Source: an uncultured Clostridia bacterium
GTDB taxonomy: Bacteria; Bacillota; Clostridia; Christensenellales; Borkfalkiaceae
Assembly: GCA_947631925.1 (NCBI GenBank)
Contig: CANRNE010000009.1
Span: 1-64,000, forward strand
Reading direction: 5' to 3'
DNA length: 64,000 nucleotides
Shown here: positions 1-9,761 of the stretch, one piece after another
Position numbering within the stretch: the stretch's first letter is position 1
How the letters are laid out: each line of letters starts with the position of its first letter
The notes under the pieces: model-generated
What the model saw: the letters and a program-made list of their open reading frames with translations, nothing else
The model's database searches: none
What the model was told of the DNA's origin: nothing
Program-made: the position numbers and the translations under genes

Positions 1-2361
1 GGCAGTGCGGTCTATGACCGCGCGGCGCACACGCACACGGCGACCCTCGGCCAGCCCGCAGACAAAACGGGGACCTTCTCCGCGCAGTATACTTACGCCA
101 TCAAGGACGGCGCTCCTGTTGAGGAGATGAAGGAAGCCGGCATCTACACGGTGACGCTCAACCTCACCTTTACCGTGAGTGAGAGCGAGAAGTACACGAC
201 GACCCTCACGAGCGAGTATACCATCACTGCGGCGCAGATTGGCACAGTCACGGTGCAGACGGACGACTTCACCTACACGGGCAAGGAGATCGCCCCCACC
301 CTTACGGTCATGAGCCAAAACGGTCTCACGCTCGACGCGGGCGAATATGAGGTCTCCTACGGCCAGCGCGGAAACATCAATGCGGGCGAAGTGACGGTGA
401 CCGTCACGCCCAAGAGCAAGAACTTTGCAGGCTCGGGCAGTGCGAACTTCACCATCAAGACAAAAGACATCGAAGAAGCGAAGGTCGCCGTGACGAAGGA
501 CTACACCTACTGCGGCAAGGAGATCGTCCCCGCACAGGGCGATGTCACCGTCACATTGGGAGATTTCGTAGTCACCTTCAATATCTCCGCAAGCAACAAC
601 ATCGACGCGGGCGATAAGGCCGTCGTCACGGTCACGGGCACGGGCAACTACTCGGGCACGGCTACCGCGAACTTCACCATCAAGGCGAAAGAGATCACGG
701 TCAACATCAGCGCACAGACATTCGAATACGCAGGCACGAAGGCATTTGCACTTAACAACGACGCGTGGACGACAAACGGACTCGAAGCACGCGACAATAC
801 TAAGAGCTTAAATGTCACCCTCTCCCTCACGGAGGCTGAGAAGTGGAACGTCGGGACGCATACGGGCGTCATCGACGGCGCTTGGAATAACAACAACTAC
901 AATGTCACCTTCGTCAAGGGCGACCTCACCGTCACGGCAAAAGAAGTCACCGTCACGGTCGCGGACAAGAGCAGCGAATACGGTGACAGCTATGCGGCGC
1001 TGACGTATACGGTAAATACCCCTCTCGCCGAGGGCGATGAGGAAGAGGCGCTCGGCATCACGCTGACATTTGCGGGGTCGAAAGGCAGTGTCCTTCTCAC
1101 GCCGAACACCTATCCCATCACGGGCAAGGCGTCCCCTGCAAACGGCAATTATACCGTGATCTTCCAAAATGAGGACGGCGAGACCGCTTCGGCTGTCTAT
1201 ACCGTCACCAAACGTCATATCACGGTCACGATCCAAAATCAGACGAAGACGTATAACAACGAAGAATTTGCCGTTCCGCAGGAGCAGGACACGGGCTGGA
1301 AAGTTACGGAAAACACCATTGTGGGTGACGACCGGCTCGGCATCACGCTCACGAAGGAACTCGGCAAAGACGTCAATGAGTATGTCATCACGGGCGAGGC
1401 AACCAATTCCAACTACGACGTGACGTTTGTAAACGGCGTGTATAAGATCACGCCGCGGGCGGTCACGGTGGAGATCCATGACCAGAGCGCGACGTATGAC
1501 TTCACGCTCGCGGGAACCAATGGGTATTCCTTCAACGGCGCCGCATGGGCGGTGGAGCAAGAGAGCCTCGCCCCGGGCGAAGAGAAGACGGTACTCGGCG
1601 TCACGCTCCAAAAGCCCGAAATGAGTGACGCGGGCGAATACGCCATCACAGGCAGCGCTGCGAACGCGAACTACGCGGTGACGTTCACCGGGAAGTACGC
1701 AGGCGCAGGTGAAAGCGCCGGGAAAGCGGGCGTATACACCGTTATGAAGAAGGATGTGAGCTTAGAGGCACTGTTCGTGCTGCTAATCAACGGCGAGAGT
1801 GAAGGTACGGAAGGTGCGAGTACGTTCTACGCCAAGTATGCGGGGGATCCTCTCACGCTCACGGGCGGTGCCACTGTCAACGAGAACGACGCCCGTGCGC
1901 TCAACGTCACGATTGATCCGGAAATCATCGAAAAGATCGGGAACTACCCGGTCACGCTCACCATTGAAGACAAGAACTATTGCGGCAGCACGGAATTCAC
2001 GGTGATCGTAGCGGACAAAGACGGTTACACGGAGAACCTGCTATCAACGCTTGACGCCCTTGAAAAGCTCGTCACGGGGTTAGATATCGATCACCTTACC
2101 ACGGCGGACTATGCAACGCTTTCGGCGATGTACAAAGCGCTCCAAGGTTTGAGCGAAGAAGAGCGGGAAACGGGTGCGGAGAAGCTCGCGAAGTATCAGG
2201 CGTACATAGACGCGTGGGAAGAGCTTGCGGACATAGAGGACGTCATAGAGACGGCGGAAGAGCTTGCGGACGCGCCGATAGCGGCGCTGTTCGAAGCGGC
2301 GGCAGCGCTCACAGCGCTTGCGGGACTTGCGTATATCGCAATGAAAGGAGGGATCCTGTAA
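1..2361 (+). CDS. MBG-repeat cell-surface protein, 5' end outside window
   Basis: The frame is open from base 1, so the ORF-track start at 127 is only an internal Met and the real N-terminus lies upstream. The visible 786 residues are a chain of immunoglobulin-like MBG-type modules with recurring 'YTGKEI', 'NYSGTATANFTI' and 'ANYAVTF' signatures, a style known from secreted adhesins of Gram-positive gut bacteria. The last ~110 residues change to a charged helical region and end in a hydrophobic, Ala-rich segment (ALTALAGLAYIAMKGGIL), which probably anchors the protein in the membrane; no LPxTG motif is seen. It overlaps the next lipoprotein gene by one base (TAATG). Surface location is inferred from composition; the ligand is unknown. 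Confidence 0.8.
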   Translation, partial: GSAVYDRAAHTHTATLGQPADKTGTFSAQYTYAIKDGAPVEEMKEAGIYTVTLNLTFTVSESEKYTTTLTSEYTITAAQIGTVTVQTDDFTYTGKEIAPTLTVMSQNGLTLDAGEYEVSYGQRGNINAGEVTVTVTPKSKNFAGSGSANFTIKTKDIEEAKVAVTKDYTYCGKEIVPAQGDVTVTLGDFVVTFNISASNNIDAGDKAVVTVTGTGNYSGTATANFTIKAKEITVNISAQTFEYAGTKAFALNNDAWTTNGLEARDNTKSLNVTLSLTEAEKWNVGTHTGVIDGAWNNNNYNVTFVKGDLTVTAKEVTVTVADKSSEYGDSYAALTYTVNTPLAEGDEEEALGITLTFAGSKGSVLLTPNTYPITGKASPANGNYTVIFQNEDGETASAVYTVTKRHITVTIQNQTKTYNNEEFAVPQEQDTGWKVTENTIVGDDRLGITLTKELGKDVNEYVITGEATNSNYDVTFVNGVYKITPRAVTVEIHDQSATYDFTLAGTNGYSFNGAAWAVEQESLAPGEEKTVLGVTLQKPEMSDAGEYAITGSAANANYAVTFTGKYAGAGESAGKAGVYTVMKKDVSLEALFVLLINGESEGTEGASTFYAKYAGDPLTLTGGATVNENDARALNVTIDPEIIEKIGNYPVTLTIEDKNYCGSTEFTVIVADKDGYTENLLSTLDALEKLVTGLDIDHLTTADYATLSAMYKALQGLSEEERETGAEKLAKYQAYIDAWEELADIEDVIETAEELADAPIAALFEAAAALTALAGLAYIAMKGGIL

Positions 2362-2978
2362 TGAAGAAGTTTGCTCTTATGATGATAAGTATATTGCTTG
2401 GGCTTACGGTAATATCGGGCTGTGCGATGCTTGCGCCGGGGGGCGAACTCGGCGGGGTGGAGGGTCCCGGGGAGGCGGAAGAAAAGACGCCGCTCGAGGT
2501 TGTGGAAGAAAAGTATGAAAAGCTCGGGGACGCGGCTATGATCGAGCAGGAGATCGCTATCACGCAGGGCGACGTACTGCAATATGAAAGCGCCAAGACA
2601 TACACGAAGGCGGGGAGCGGGTACCGTGTGACGGGGCATGTAAAGCAGCTGAATTCGCTTTCTTTGGGGAAGGCGGAGGAGTACACGGAGGCGCCTGTGG
2701 AGACGACGGTAACGGCGGGATCGTTCTCGGTGCGGTTAAAGCTGGATGAGCTGTATTTTGCGTCGGCGCCGACGTACGCGGACGGCGTGATGGAGATCGC
2801 GGTGAATGCGAGCGGAGTGGAGACGGTATTCGGGCTTACGGAAGAGCTGCCTGTTGCCGCGAAGCCGCGCAACATGAAGCTGAAGATCGCGACGGACGAG
2901 ACGCATGTGACGGGCATGGACATCACCTATACCTCGAAAAACTCCGAGGTGCACATCAGCCTAACATTTACATACTGA
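2361..2978 (+). CDS. Putative lipoprotein
   Basis: I chose ATG 2361 over the longer ORF-track start because it begins a textbook lipoprotein signal (MKKFALMMISILLGLTVISGC, lipobox ISGC) and is preceded by AAAGGAGGG inside the end of the upstream gene. The 205-residue product would be lipidated at the Cys and held on the outer face of the membrane. After an acidic linker the rest is a beta-rich domain of unknown family. It is translationally coupled to the MBG-repeat protein through a one-base overlap, so the two may act together at the surface. Function unknown. Confidence 0.75.
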   Translation: MKKFALMMISILLGLTVISGCAMLAPGGELGGVEGPGEAEEKTPLEVVEEKYEKLGDAAMIEQEIAITQGDVLQYESAKTYTKAGSGYRVTGHVKQLNSLSLGKAEEYTEAPVETTVTAGSFSVRLKLDELYFASAPTYADGVMEIAVNASGVETVFGLTEELPVAAKPRNMKLKIATDETHVTGMDITYTSKNSEVHISLTFTY

Positions 2979-2988
2979 GGAGAGCGAG

Positions 2989-3954
2989 ATGACGTATTGT
3001 AACCGATGCAGGGTAGCCTACAGGGACAATGCAGCGGCATGTCCGCGTTGTAAAGGCGTAACGACGTTGGTGCCGACGTATGCGGACTATGTAGGGAACT
3101 ACATGAATGCACTGGGGTATGAAGAATACCGGCCGGAACGGGCAATGCCCGTTCCGGAACTCCCGGAAGCGCCGCAGGCGGGGGCTGCCGCGGAAGTGCG
3201 ATACAAGAAGTACCCCGGGCACAAAGTCGTGGTGGAGGTGAAGGGGCTCTACAAGAAATACTCGCGGAAAGGCAATTGGGCGGTGACGAATGTCTCCTTC
3301 TCCTGCCGCGAAGGCGAGATCGTAGGCCTTCTCGGGCACAACGGCGCGGGGAAGAGTACGACGCTCAAATGTCTCGAAGGGATGCTCCCCTTCGAGCGCG
3401 GGACGATCACCATCGCGGGGCATGACATCCAGAGGGACGGCGAGGCCGCCAAGCAGAACATGGGCTTCGTCACGGACAACCACGCGACCTTCGTGAAGAT
3501 GACGGGCCTCCAATACATCAACTTCATGGCGGATGTGTATCAAGTGCCCACGGAGCTGCGGACGAAGCGGCTCGCCGCTCTCGAGGAGGTATTCCAACTC
3601 GGAAAACCCATTGAGAATCTCATCTCGTCCTACTCGCACGGCATGCGGCAGAAGATCTGCATGATGGGCTCCCTCATCCACCACCCGAAGCTGTGGATCC
3701 TCGATGAGCCCATGACGGGTTTGGATCCTCGCACCATGAAGGCGGTGTCGTCGTTTATGCACCGCTACGTTGCGGCGGGGAACAGTATCATCTTCTCGTC
3801 GCACGCCTTAAATACGGTGGCGAAGCTCTGCGACCGTGTCGTCCTCATTCGCAAGGGCGAGCAGGTGAACGAACTGAACGTCAAGCAGATCTATGCGACG
3901 AACCCCAATTTTGACTTCGAGGAGTATTTCTTACGCAATGAACACCAGAACTGA
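2989..3954 (+). CDS. ABC transporter ATP-binding protein with N-terminal zinc ribbon
   Basis: A 321-residue ABC ATPase. Walker A GHNGAGKST lies near residues 116-124, the signature is YSHGMRQK, and Walker B is LWILDEPM. This resembles the ABC-2 / antibiotic-export type of ATPase that pairs with a separate permease, here the next gene, with which it overlaps by 17 bases. Unusually, the first ~25 residues form a CNRC-x10-CPRC zinc ribbon, then a ~50-residue linker before the ATPase. Start ATG 2989 follows GAGGAGAGCG. The substrate is unknown. The downstream large exported protein suggests a cell-envelope task, but that is inference. Confidence 0.88.
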   Translation: MTYCNRCRVAYRDNAAACPRCKGVTTLVPTYADYVGNYMNALGYEEYRPERAMPVPELPEAPQAGAAAEVRYKKYPGHKVVVEVKGLYKKYSRKGNWAVTNVSFSCREGEIVGLLGHNGAGKSTTLKCLEGMLPFERGTITIAGHDIQRDGEAAKQNMGFVTDNHATFVKMTGLQYINFMADVYQVPTELRTKRLAALEEVFQLGKPIENLISSYSHGMRQKICMMGSLIHHPKLWILDEPMTGLDPRTMKAVSSFMHRYVAAGNSIIFSSHALNTVAKLCDRVVLIRKGEQVNELNVKQIYATNPNFDFEEYFLRNEHQN

Positions 3955-5671
3955 AATGTCGGGCCGGTATGCGGCAACCGGGACGAAAACGCGGGGCGGG
4001 GTCAACCTACGCACGGTACGAGCGCTGCTCCGGAAGGGACAGGAAGAGCGGCGGTCGCAGTTCAAGGCGGGGCAGTTCGACTTTTTGGGCTTTCTTTTAA
4101 GGCTCGTGCTTGTGGGCGCGATCGTCGCCCTCTTCGTCGTATTCTTCGGGCAGTTCACCGAGATGTACGTCGCCGTAAAGACGGCGGGAAGAACGGACGT
4201 CTTTGCCCGCTCCACGGAGCTTCTCACCATTCTTTACACGGCGGTGATCGTGGGCATGGTAGTGGGCGGCGTGGGCCAGCTCGGCAGAGAGCTCTTTACC
4301 GCGGATGACATGAAGATCTTCTCGGCGATGCCCATCAATGCGCGGACCCTGTTCGTAGCCCGCCTTCTCTCCATCTACCGCGGCCAGCTCGTTATAGCCC
4401 TCGTCGCCGTACTCACGGTAAATGCGACTTTTGCGTGGAAGGTGGGCGTTACGCTCGCCTTCTGGATCATGACCGTGGGCATCTGCTTTTTGCTTCCCCT
4501 CATCACCATCGGGATCGCGGCGCTCATTGTGCCCGTCTTTCAGGTAATCAAGCGGTTCCTCCGAGAGCGGTATGTTTTAATGTTTCTCCTCGTCACGGTG
4601 CTCCTCGGGGTGGGCTTCTGGCTGTACTCCCTCATCCTCGGCGGTGTGAAGGAATTGCTCCTCGGCGACAGCTTGAAGTACTTCTTCAACGAAAAGGTGA
4701 TGAATACCATCGGGCGCGTCTGCTCCTTCCTGTACCCTGCGCGGTGGTTCGCGAGCATCATGACGGGCAGTGAGTTCGTATGGAGCTGGGTGGGGCTCGT
4801 GCTCACCGCGGCAGTCTCCATCCTTTTGGCGCTTCTCATCATCAATACCATCTTAACGCGTGCCCTGCAGGCGAGAAACCAAGGCGTCGCGCAGTCCATG
4901 CTCAAGAGTACCTGCCTCACGGACAGGGGACCGAAACTCTCGGCACTCCTCAAAAAGGAGTTCCTGCTCATCTTCCGCACGCCGTCGTATATGTTCTCCT
5001 ATTTCTCCGTGGCGTTCATCATGCCGCTCATGGTGTACTTCTGCATGGACGTGGGCGCTTCGCTCGTAGAGAACCTCGTGGGGCTGGACTGCAATTTAGA
5101 GCTTGCCCTGTTCCTCACCATTCTCTTCGGCGCACTCACCAACACCTTCTGTGCGACCAATATCAGCCGTGACGGCGAGATGTTCTACACGGTAAAGGCA
5201 ATGCCTTTGAACTTCAAGACGGTGTTCTTCTCCAAGATCGTCTTATGTCTCATCGTGACGGCCATCTCGCAGGTCGCCTCGGCGCTCGTGTTGGGATGTT
5301 CGGGGACGGTGGGAGCTTTAGACGCGCTCTTCATCGCGTGCGTCGGGATCTTATTCAGTTTCGTCAATATCGCCATCGCGACAAGGTACGACTTCAACCA
5401 CGCCAAGTTCTCCACGGAGGACGACGGGGAGATCAAGGAGTCCTCCGGCACCGTCTCCACTATCATCGTCATGGGCATGGTACTCTCCTTTTTGGTCGGC
5501 GGCGCTGTGTTCCTGCTCAAAATCATTGCTCAGCTCCGGCAGTTTCAATACGGGTTCCTCACCTATATCCTCGCAAGCGGCTTCGCGGCCATAGCCGCAG
5601 GCCTTGCGGCGTTCTATCTCCTCTTCCGCCTGAAACGGAAGTATTATGAATTCTCGGGAGGCGGCATCTAA
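3938..5671 (+). CDS. ABC-2 type transporter permease
   Basis: A 577-residue polytopic membrane protein, the likely partner of the zinc-ribbon ATPase just upstream. I prefer ATG 3938, which overlaps the ATPase end and follows GAGGAG, to the ORF-track start at 3893; ATG 3956 is also possible. After a basic N-terminus of ~45 residues there are about 10-12 hydrophobic segments in two halves, separated by a cytoplasmic stretch around 'SALLKKEFLLIFRTPSYMF', typical of large ABC-2/MacB-unrelated exporters in Bacillota. Its stop is directly followed by the ATG of the next gene, so the three genes form one operon. Substrate not predictable. Confidence 0.82.
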   Translation: MNTRTEMSGRYAATGTKTRGGVNLRTVRALLRKGQEERRSQFKAGQFDFLGFLLRLVLVGAIVALFVVFFGQFTEMYVAVKTAGRTDVFARSTELLTILYTAVIVGMVVGGVGQLGRELFTADDMKIFSAMPINARTLFVARLLSIYRGQLVIALVAVLTVNATFAWKVGVTLAFWIMTVGICFLLPLITIGIAALIVPVFQVIKRFLRERYVLMFLLVTVLLGVGFWLYSLILGGVKELLLGDSLKYFFNEKVMNTIGRVCSFLYPARWFASIMTGSEFVWSWVGLVLTAAVSILLALLIINTILTRALQARNQGVAQSMLKSTCLTDRGPKLSALLKKEFLLIFRTPSYMFSYFSVAFIMPLMVYFCMDVGASLVENLVGLDCNLELALFLTILFGALTNTFCATNISRDGEMFYTVKAMPLNFKTVFFSKIVLCLIVTAISQVASALVLGCSGTVGALDALFIACVGILFSFVNIAIATRYDFNHAKFSTEDDGEIKESSGTVSTIIVMGMVLSFLVGGAVFLLKIIAQLRQFQYGFLTYILASGFAAIAAGLAAFYLLFRLKRKYYEFSGGGI

Positions 5672-8600
5672 ATGCGAAAAACTCTCATCGCGCTCATTCT
5701 TGTTTTACCTATGGCATTCGTCCTCGTCATCTTCTCGTCGGTCAATCTCGTAAGCCTCGGCGTCAATATCGCCGTCAACGGGATCACCATCCATGCGGAA
5801 GGCGCGGATGATGAAGATACTCTCTTTCTCGATATGGCGGATAAGGCCGTCCACACGGTGACTGCCGAGGTCTCGCCCAATAACGCCACCGAAAAAGGCT
5901 ACACCCTCACTTCGAGCGACCCTTCGCTTGTGGACGTCACCAAAGACGGCGTCATCGTGCCCAAGAAAGAGGGAACGGTAGAGATCACCGCTACGAGCAA
6001 CGACAAGTCATTCACCGATACCATGTCCGTGGTCGTGGTCTCCTCCAAGCCCTATGACTTCGATTTCTCTCTCTTCGGCGAGGACGGGAAAAACCTTCTC
6101 ACCGAGACGGAGGACGGCTATGAGGCCACCATCCCCACCGGGACCTATTCCTATAGCATGAGTATCCTGCCCATGGAGTTCAGCGACTTCACGCTGAAAC
6201 CCGCGACCGATCTCACTTTGGAAATCGAACCGGGGCAAAGGACCGTCTTTTTCCCGTTTACGGGCGACGCACTGTTCGATGTGACCGTCCCGGACGGCGT
6301 GAACGGGCCCATCCAAAAGACAGTCACCCTGCATGTGGAACGCGCCAAGCGCATTGGCGCGGACGGCAAGCAGGAGACCGCCATCGCGCTCGTCAACGGC
6401 GCCGCCGTTTACACCGACCCCGACAGTTCCTCCGCCACTATCTATGAATCGGACGCCGCAGGCAGCGTCCCACTCGCCTTCGGCACCGGACATACCCGAC
6501 TCTTTGTCGAATGTATGGGCGGCAAGCCTCCGGTAACACCTTTGTCGAACATCGCAGAGGTAGAAGTCATCTCCGCCGGCAGCAGCAACCAATACTTCAT
6601 CGACGTCACGTTCGAAGAGAACGTCGATGAGAGCGCCGAACTCACGATCAACGTTTTTAACAGACGCATCCCCGTCGCATTCGCCTTCTCCGAGTTCGCC
6701 TTCTCCGTCTTTGCCGACAGAACCATCGAGACCGCAGATACCGGCGAACGACAGGTCACCCTCCTCACCGGCAATGCCGTCACCTTCTATGCCGTGGCCT
6801 CCGGCGGCGCCAAGGACGTGGTGTATTCCTGGCGCTTCGACGGGCCTCAGGAGTATATCCAAATAAACGGCAATACGGCAACCGTCAAAGTCGCGGACAG
6901 CGGCAATTTCCACCTCACCGTCTCCGCAAAGTACGGCGACGCTGCCCCAGACCCGCAGACCATCGCCGTGGCTGCCATTAAAAAAGTAAGCGTCGTCCAG
7001 ATCGCAAACTCCGTCAAAGCTGACCTCGCAGCAAACTATACCGTCGCGGGCTTGGTATACGGCGATAACTTCTCTATCTCCGATAACCGGTTCCCCTTAA
7101 AGGTGTATACCTACTCCTCCGCATCCCTCGTGGCAAACCTCGCGGACGGCGATATCCTCTATTCCGTCTCCGCGCCCGAAGTGGCGACCATTGAAACGGA
7201 TAAAACCGGCGCAGCGCCCGTCCTCATCCCCCACGGCACCGGACAGGTCACCGTTCGCGCCGCGTGGAAGGGCAACGCCGCCTTCAAGGCCAACGTCGTC
7301 GCCTCCCTCACCTTAAACGTCGTGAAAGACGCCGTCGCCGTCAAAAATGCGCCAGAACTCGTCAAAGCTACAGAGGACGGGAAATCCGTCGCACTCACGG
7401 AAAATATCAAGCTCGGCACAGACGCCGCAGGAACACCCTTCTCCCTCGAACAGCGCAATGAGTATCTCAAAGCACATCGCTTTAAGTCTACCTATAACAT
7501 CGAGTGGTATAAGTTCGCTTCCGATGCCAATGAAAACGACGCCTTCCTCTCCTATGTCCTCGAGTTCAAAAACGACGTCTATGGCAACGGCAAGTCCATC
7601 GACGCCGATAACTTCACCCACGCCCTCGATTCCCAGGATATCCCGCTCCTCGAGCTCTATCAGGGCCCGCTCTACTTCGTGAAATATAAACAGATGGCAT
7701 CCGTCGCAGGACAGGATAACTGCGCCTTCCTCATCCGGACTAACGGCGTGAAACTCTATGGCGTAAACCTTCTTGGCTGCTCCGACGATTCCCTCCTCAA
7801 TGCCGACGGCGTCTACGACCTCACCAATCTCAATTTGACGGGCACCACCCTCGAGATAAACGCCGACTGCGAGATCATCAACTGTCGTATCCGCAACGGA
7901 CGGAACGTCGTCCGTGCCTATGGCGGCAACAGAAACGGCAACAAGTACTTCATTGACAGCCTCGCCGAGAACGCCGCAGGCGTCGACAGCGAACGCATCA
8001 ACGTCAAAATAGACGGCTGCATCCTCTCACAAGGCCGTGAGTTCATCTTAAAGCTCGGCGCAAACCGCGCGCTCCGCGCTTCCAAGGCGAACAGGCAGGA
8101 GCCCGTCCTCCTCGACCGGAGCGGCAGGGCATATGCCGAAAACGGCAACTCCAACCGCTACGCCGACGGCAAGCTCTATGAGGATCCCTATTTCTATTCC
8201 CATTATGTGTTGACCGACCTCACGCTCAAGGATTCCGTCCTCGAGACGAGCGGCCTCTTCACTGTGGGCATCGAGAGCAACTTCGCGGGCGAGTTCCTCT
8301 ATGAGGGCGCTTCCGACCACCAGTGGCGCGCCTTTACCCGAGAATGGGAGCGCTCCGGCGGGACTTCCTTTGCTTCCGTCCTCCGCCTCGAAGGGGATGT
8401 GCGGCTCTATGACTGGAAGGACCTCGCGCTCATCGATTCCTCCACGCTCATCGAATCCCCCGTGGGTGCGCTCTCCGAATGGCTCAAGCTCGACATCAAG
8501 GGCATGCTTGACTTCGTCTCTTCCGCGCATCCCGCCGATTACGGAAATCTCATTGAGACCACCTCGGACGGAAAACAGTATGTCCACGGCGGTATCGCGC

Positions 8601-8875
8601 TCTATGGGGGCGGGAGAAATTACTCCGCCGTCATCACGGGCGGCCTCACACCCGGCCTCAACAACTTCCTCCATATCAACGTCAATATCTCCGTCCTCTC
8701 CGACGCAGGCGGCGCCATGCAGCAGCAGGGAACGCTCCTCCCCAGGGCCGCCGGTTCCCACGACTTCAATTTCTATATGTACGGCAAGAACAGCGCCAAT
8801 AACTACGCAAAACAGAGAAACGACGAACAGAAGGGCTTAAAGTATAAGGGCGTGCAGCCCGTTTCGGCTTTCTGA
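5672..8875 (+). CDS. Large exported protein with Ig-like (BIG2-type) domains
   Basis: A 1067-residue protein starting immediately after the permease stop, with GGGAGGC as ribosome site. Residues ~5-30 are a hydrophobic signal or anchor. Residues ~35-110 and ~430-560 contain bacterial Ig-like signatures ('YTLTSSDPSLVDVTKDGVI', 'ISAPEVATIET'-like, 'HGTGQVTVRAAW'). The second half has repeated 'NLTGTTLEINADCEIINCRI'-type strands resembling a beta-helix. No sortase motif or C-terminal anchor is visible, so it may be held by the N-terminal helix. Operon position suggests that the ABC transporter and this protein belong to one envelope function. The exact role is unknown. Confidence 0.72.
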   Translation: MRKTLIALILVLPMAFVLVIFSSVNLVSLGVNIAVNGITIHAEGADDEDTLFLDMADKAVHTVTAEVSPNNATEKGYTLTSSDPSLVDVTKDGVIVPKKEGTVEITATSNDKSFTDTMSVVVVSSKPYDFDFSLFGEDGKNLLTETEDGYEATIPTGTYSYSMSILPMEFSDFTLKPATDLTLEIEPGQRTVFFPFTGDALFDVTVPDGVNGPIQKTVTLHVERAKRIGADGKQETAIALVNGAAVYTDPDSSSATIYESDAAGSVPLAFGTGHTRLFVECMGGKPPVTPLSNIAEVEVISAGSSNQYFIDVTFEENVDESAELTINVFNRRIPVAFAFSEFAFSVFADRTIETADTGERQVTLLTGNAVTFYAVASGGAKDVVYSWRFDGPQEYIQINGNTATVKVADSGNFHLTVSAKYGDAAPDPQTIAVAAIKKVSVVQIANSVKADLAANYTVAGLVYGDNFSISDNRFPLKVYTYSSASLVANLADGDILYSVSAPEVATIETDKTGAAPVLIPHGTGQVTVRAAWKGNAAFKANVVASLTLNVVKDAVAVKNAPELVKATEDGKSVALTENIKLGTDAAGTPFSLEQRNEYLKAHRFKSTYNIEWYKFASDANENDAFLSYVLEFKNDVYGNGKSIDADNFTHALDSQDIPLLELYQGPLYFVKYKQMASVAGQDNCAFLIRTNGVKLYGVNLLGCSDDSLLNADGVYDLTNLNLTGTTLEINADCEIINCRIRNGRNVVRAYGGNRNGNKYFIDSLAENAAGVDSERINVKIDGCILSQGREFILKLGANRALRASKANRQEPVLLDRSGRAYAENGNSNRYADGKLYEDPYFYSHYVLTDLTLKDSVLETSGLFTVGIESNFAGEFLYEGASDHQWRAFTREWERSGGTSFASVLRLEGDVRLYDWKDLALIDSSTLIESPVGALSEWLKLDIKGMLDFVSSAHPADYGNLIETTSDGKQYVHGGIALYGGGRNYSAVITGGLTPGLNNFLHINVNISVLSDAGGAMQQQGTLLPRAAGSHDFNFYMYGKNSANNYAKQRNDEQKGLKYKGVQPVSAF

Positions 8876-8877
8876 CC

Positions 8878-8914
8878 AAAAACGTGCCAACCATGTCCGA
8901 GATATACGGGCACA
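8878..8914 (+). promoter_or_regulatory. Degenerate copy of the ACCATGTCCGA intergenic motif
   Basis: The short gap before the LOR gene carries GTGCCAACCATGTCCGAGATATACGGGCAC. It shares ACCATGTCCGA-nn-TAT with the gaps before hisS and yhbY, and here it is also flanked by a GTGCC/GGGCAC inverted repeat. Function unknown; see findings. Confidence 0.35.
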
Positions 8915-8938
8915 GATGCACGCAAAGTGAGGGTTACG

Positions 8939-9484
8939 ATGAAAATGTATTTCGAAAATAAAATCATCACTTGGTTCGATTCCTTCGACGTGTTCGACGA
9001 GATAGGAAGAAGACTCTTCCGCGTAAAGGCCAATTCGCAGGGCAAAAAACGCCTCAAAGTCTATGACCTCGGCCTACGCGGCAAGAGCGTTGCCACCATT
9101 AAAAAGTGCGACGATAATTACCCCGGCGTGGAGATCAAGCATGGCTCTTCCTTCGTCTCCGTCGTCAATAAGTTCCTCTCCAATGTCTACCGACTCTTTG
9201 ACCTCGGGTTCTTGGGTTGGTGCGCGCGCGGCGACTTCGAGCACGGCAATTTCGCGCTCTTCGACGCCAATAACCGCACCATTGCATCCGTCTATGCGGA
9301 ACAGTCCTTCAATTCCGCCATGCGCTGCATTGACGCGCTCCCCGAGTTCTATCTCCATTCCCTTACGTTCGCTCTCGCCATTGACGTGCTCGTCTCCGAT
9401 CCGACACCCAACCGCTCCGACCTCCCCGATCCCGCCAACACCAACCGCACCGATTCATCCGAACGCCTCGCCCTCACCGGCTGA
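8939..9484 (+). CDS. LURP-one-related (LOR) family protein
   Basis: A 181-residue protein. The start MYFENKIITWFDSFDVFDE and 'LYDLGLRGKSVATIKK'-like strands resemble the LURP-one-related / tubby-like C-terminal barrel family, small beta-barrel proteins of unclear function found in bacteria and plants. I chose ATG 8939 because the GTG at 8927 in the ORF track is part of the GTGAGGG ribosome site. The C-terminal ~25 residues are Pro/Asp/Asn-rich and probably disordered. It is the last gene before a double terminator and the start of the mobile region. Family assignment is from memory of the motif pattern and moderately sure. Confidence 0.6.
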   Translation: MKMYFENKIITWFDSFDVFDEIGRRLFRVKANSQGKKRLKVYDLGLRGKSVATIKKCDDNYPGVEIKHGSSFVSVVNKFLSNVYRLFDLGFLGWCARGDFEHGNFALFDANNRTIASVYAEQSFNSAMRCIDALPEFYLHSLTFALAIDVLVSDPTPNRSDLPDPANTNRTDSSERLALTG

Positions 9485-9510
9485 GCTCTTCCCTTTGCGA
9501 ATATCTCACG

Positions 9511-9540
9511 CCGTGCGGCCACCGACCGCCGCACGGTTTG
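9511..9540 (+). terminator. Rho-independent terminator candidate
   Basis: CCGTGCGGC and GCCGCACGG form a perfect 9-bp stem with an 8-base loop, followed by only a short TTTG. It lies 26 bases after the LOR gene stop and most likely ends that transcript. Confidence 0.6.
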
Positions 9541-9635
9541 CACAAGCCCCATAGGACATTCTGCCGGTAGAATTCCTTCTCCGTGTTCCCTCCTGAATTT
9601 CTTTTTGCATTTTCTCCTGTATTTCTTTCCGATAT

Positions 9636-9668
9636 CCCCCGACGCACCCCGCCTCGGGGGTTTTGTGT
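9636..9668 (+). terminator. Second terminator before the mobile region
   Basis: CCCCCGA pairs with TCGGGGG across an 11-base loop and is followed by TTTTGTGT. Together with the hairpin at 9511 it insulates the chromosome from the island that follows. The rest of 9485-9761 shows no gene. Confidence 0.6.
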
Positions 9669-9761
9669 ATTTTAAGAAAATTTCCATGAATTTGTTCGGA
9701 AATGTTGAAGGAAACTCTGCGAGTTTCGGGGATATGCTGTGCGCAAAAAGGAGGGGATGGC

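Noticed and set aside
808-1611. Long minus-strand ORF (267 aa) inside the MBG-repeat gene
   Set aside because: It is a shadow frame: Arg/His-rich, no ribosome site, no family, and the opposite strand has clear repeated domains.
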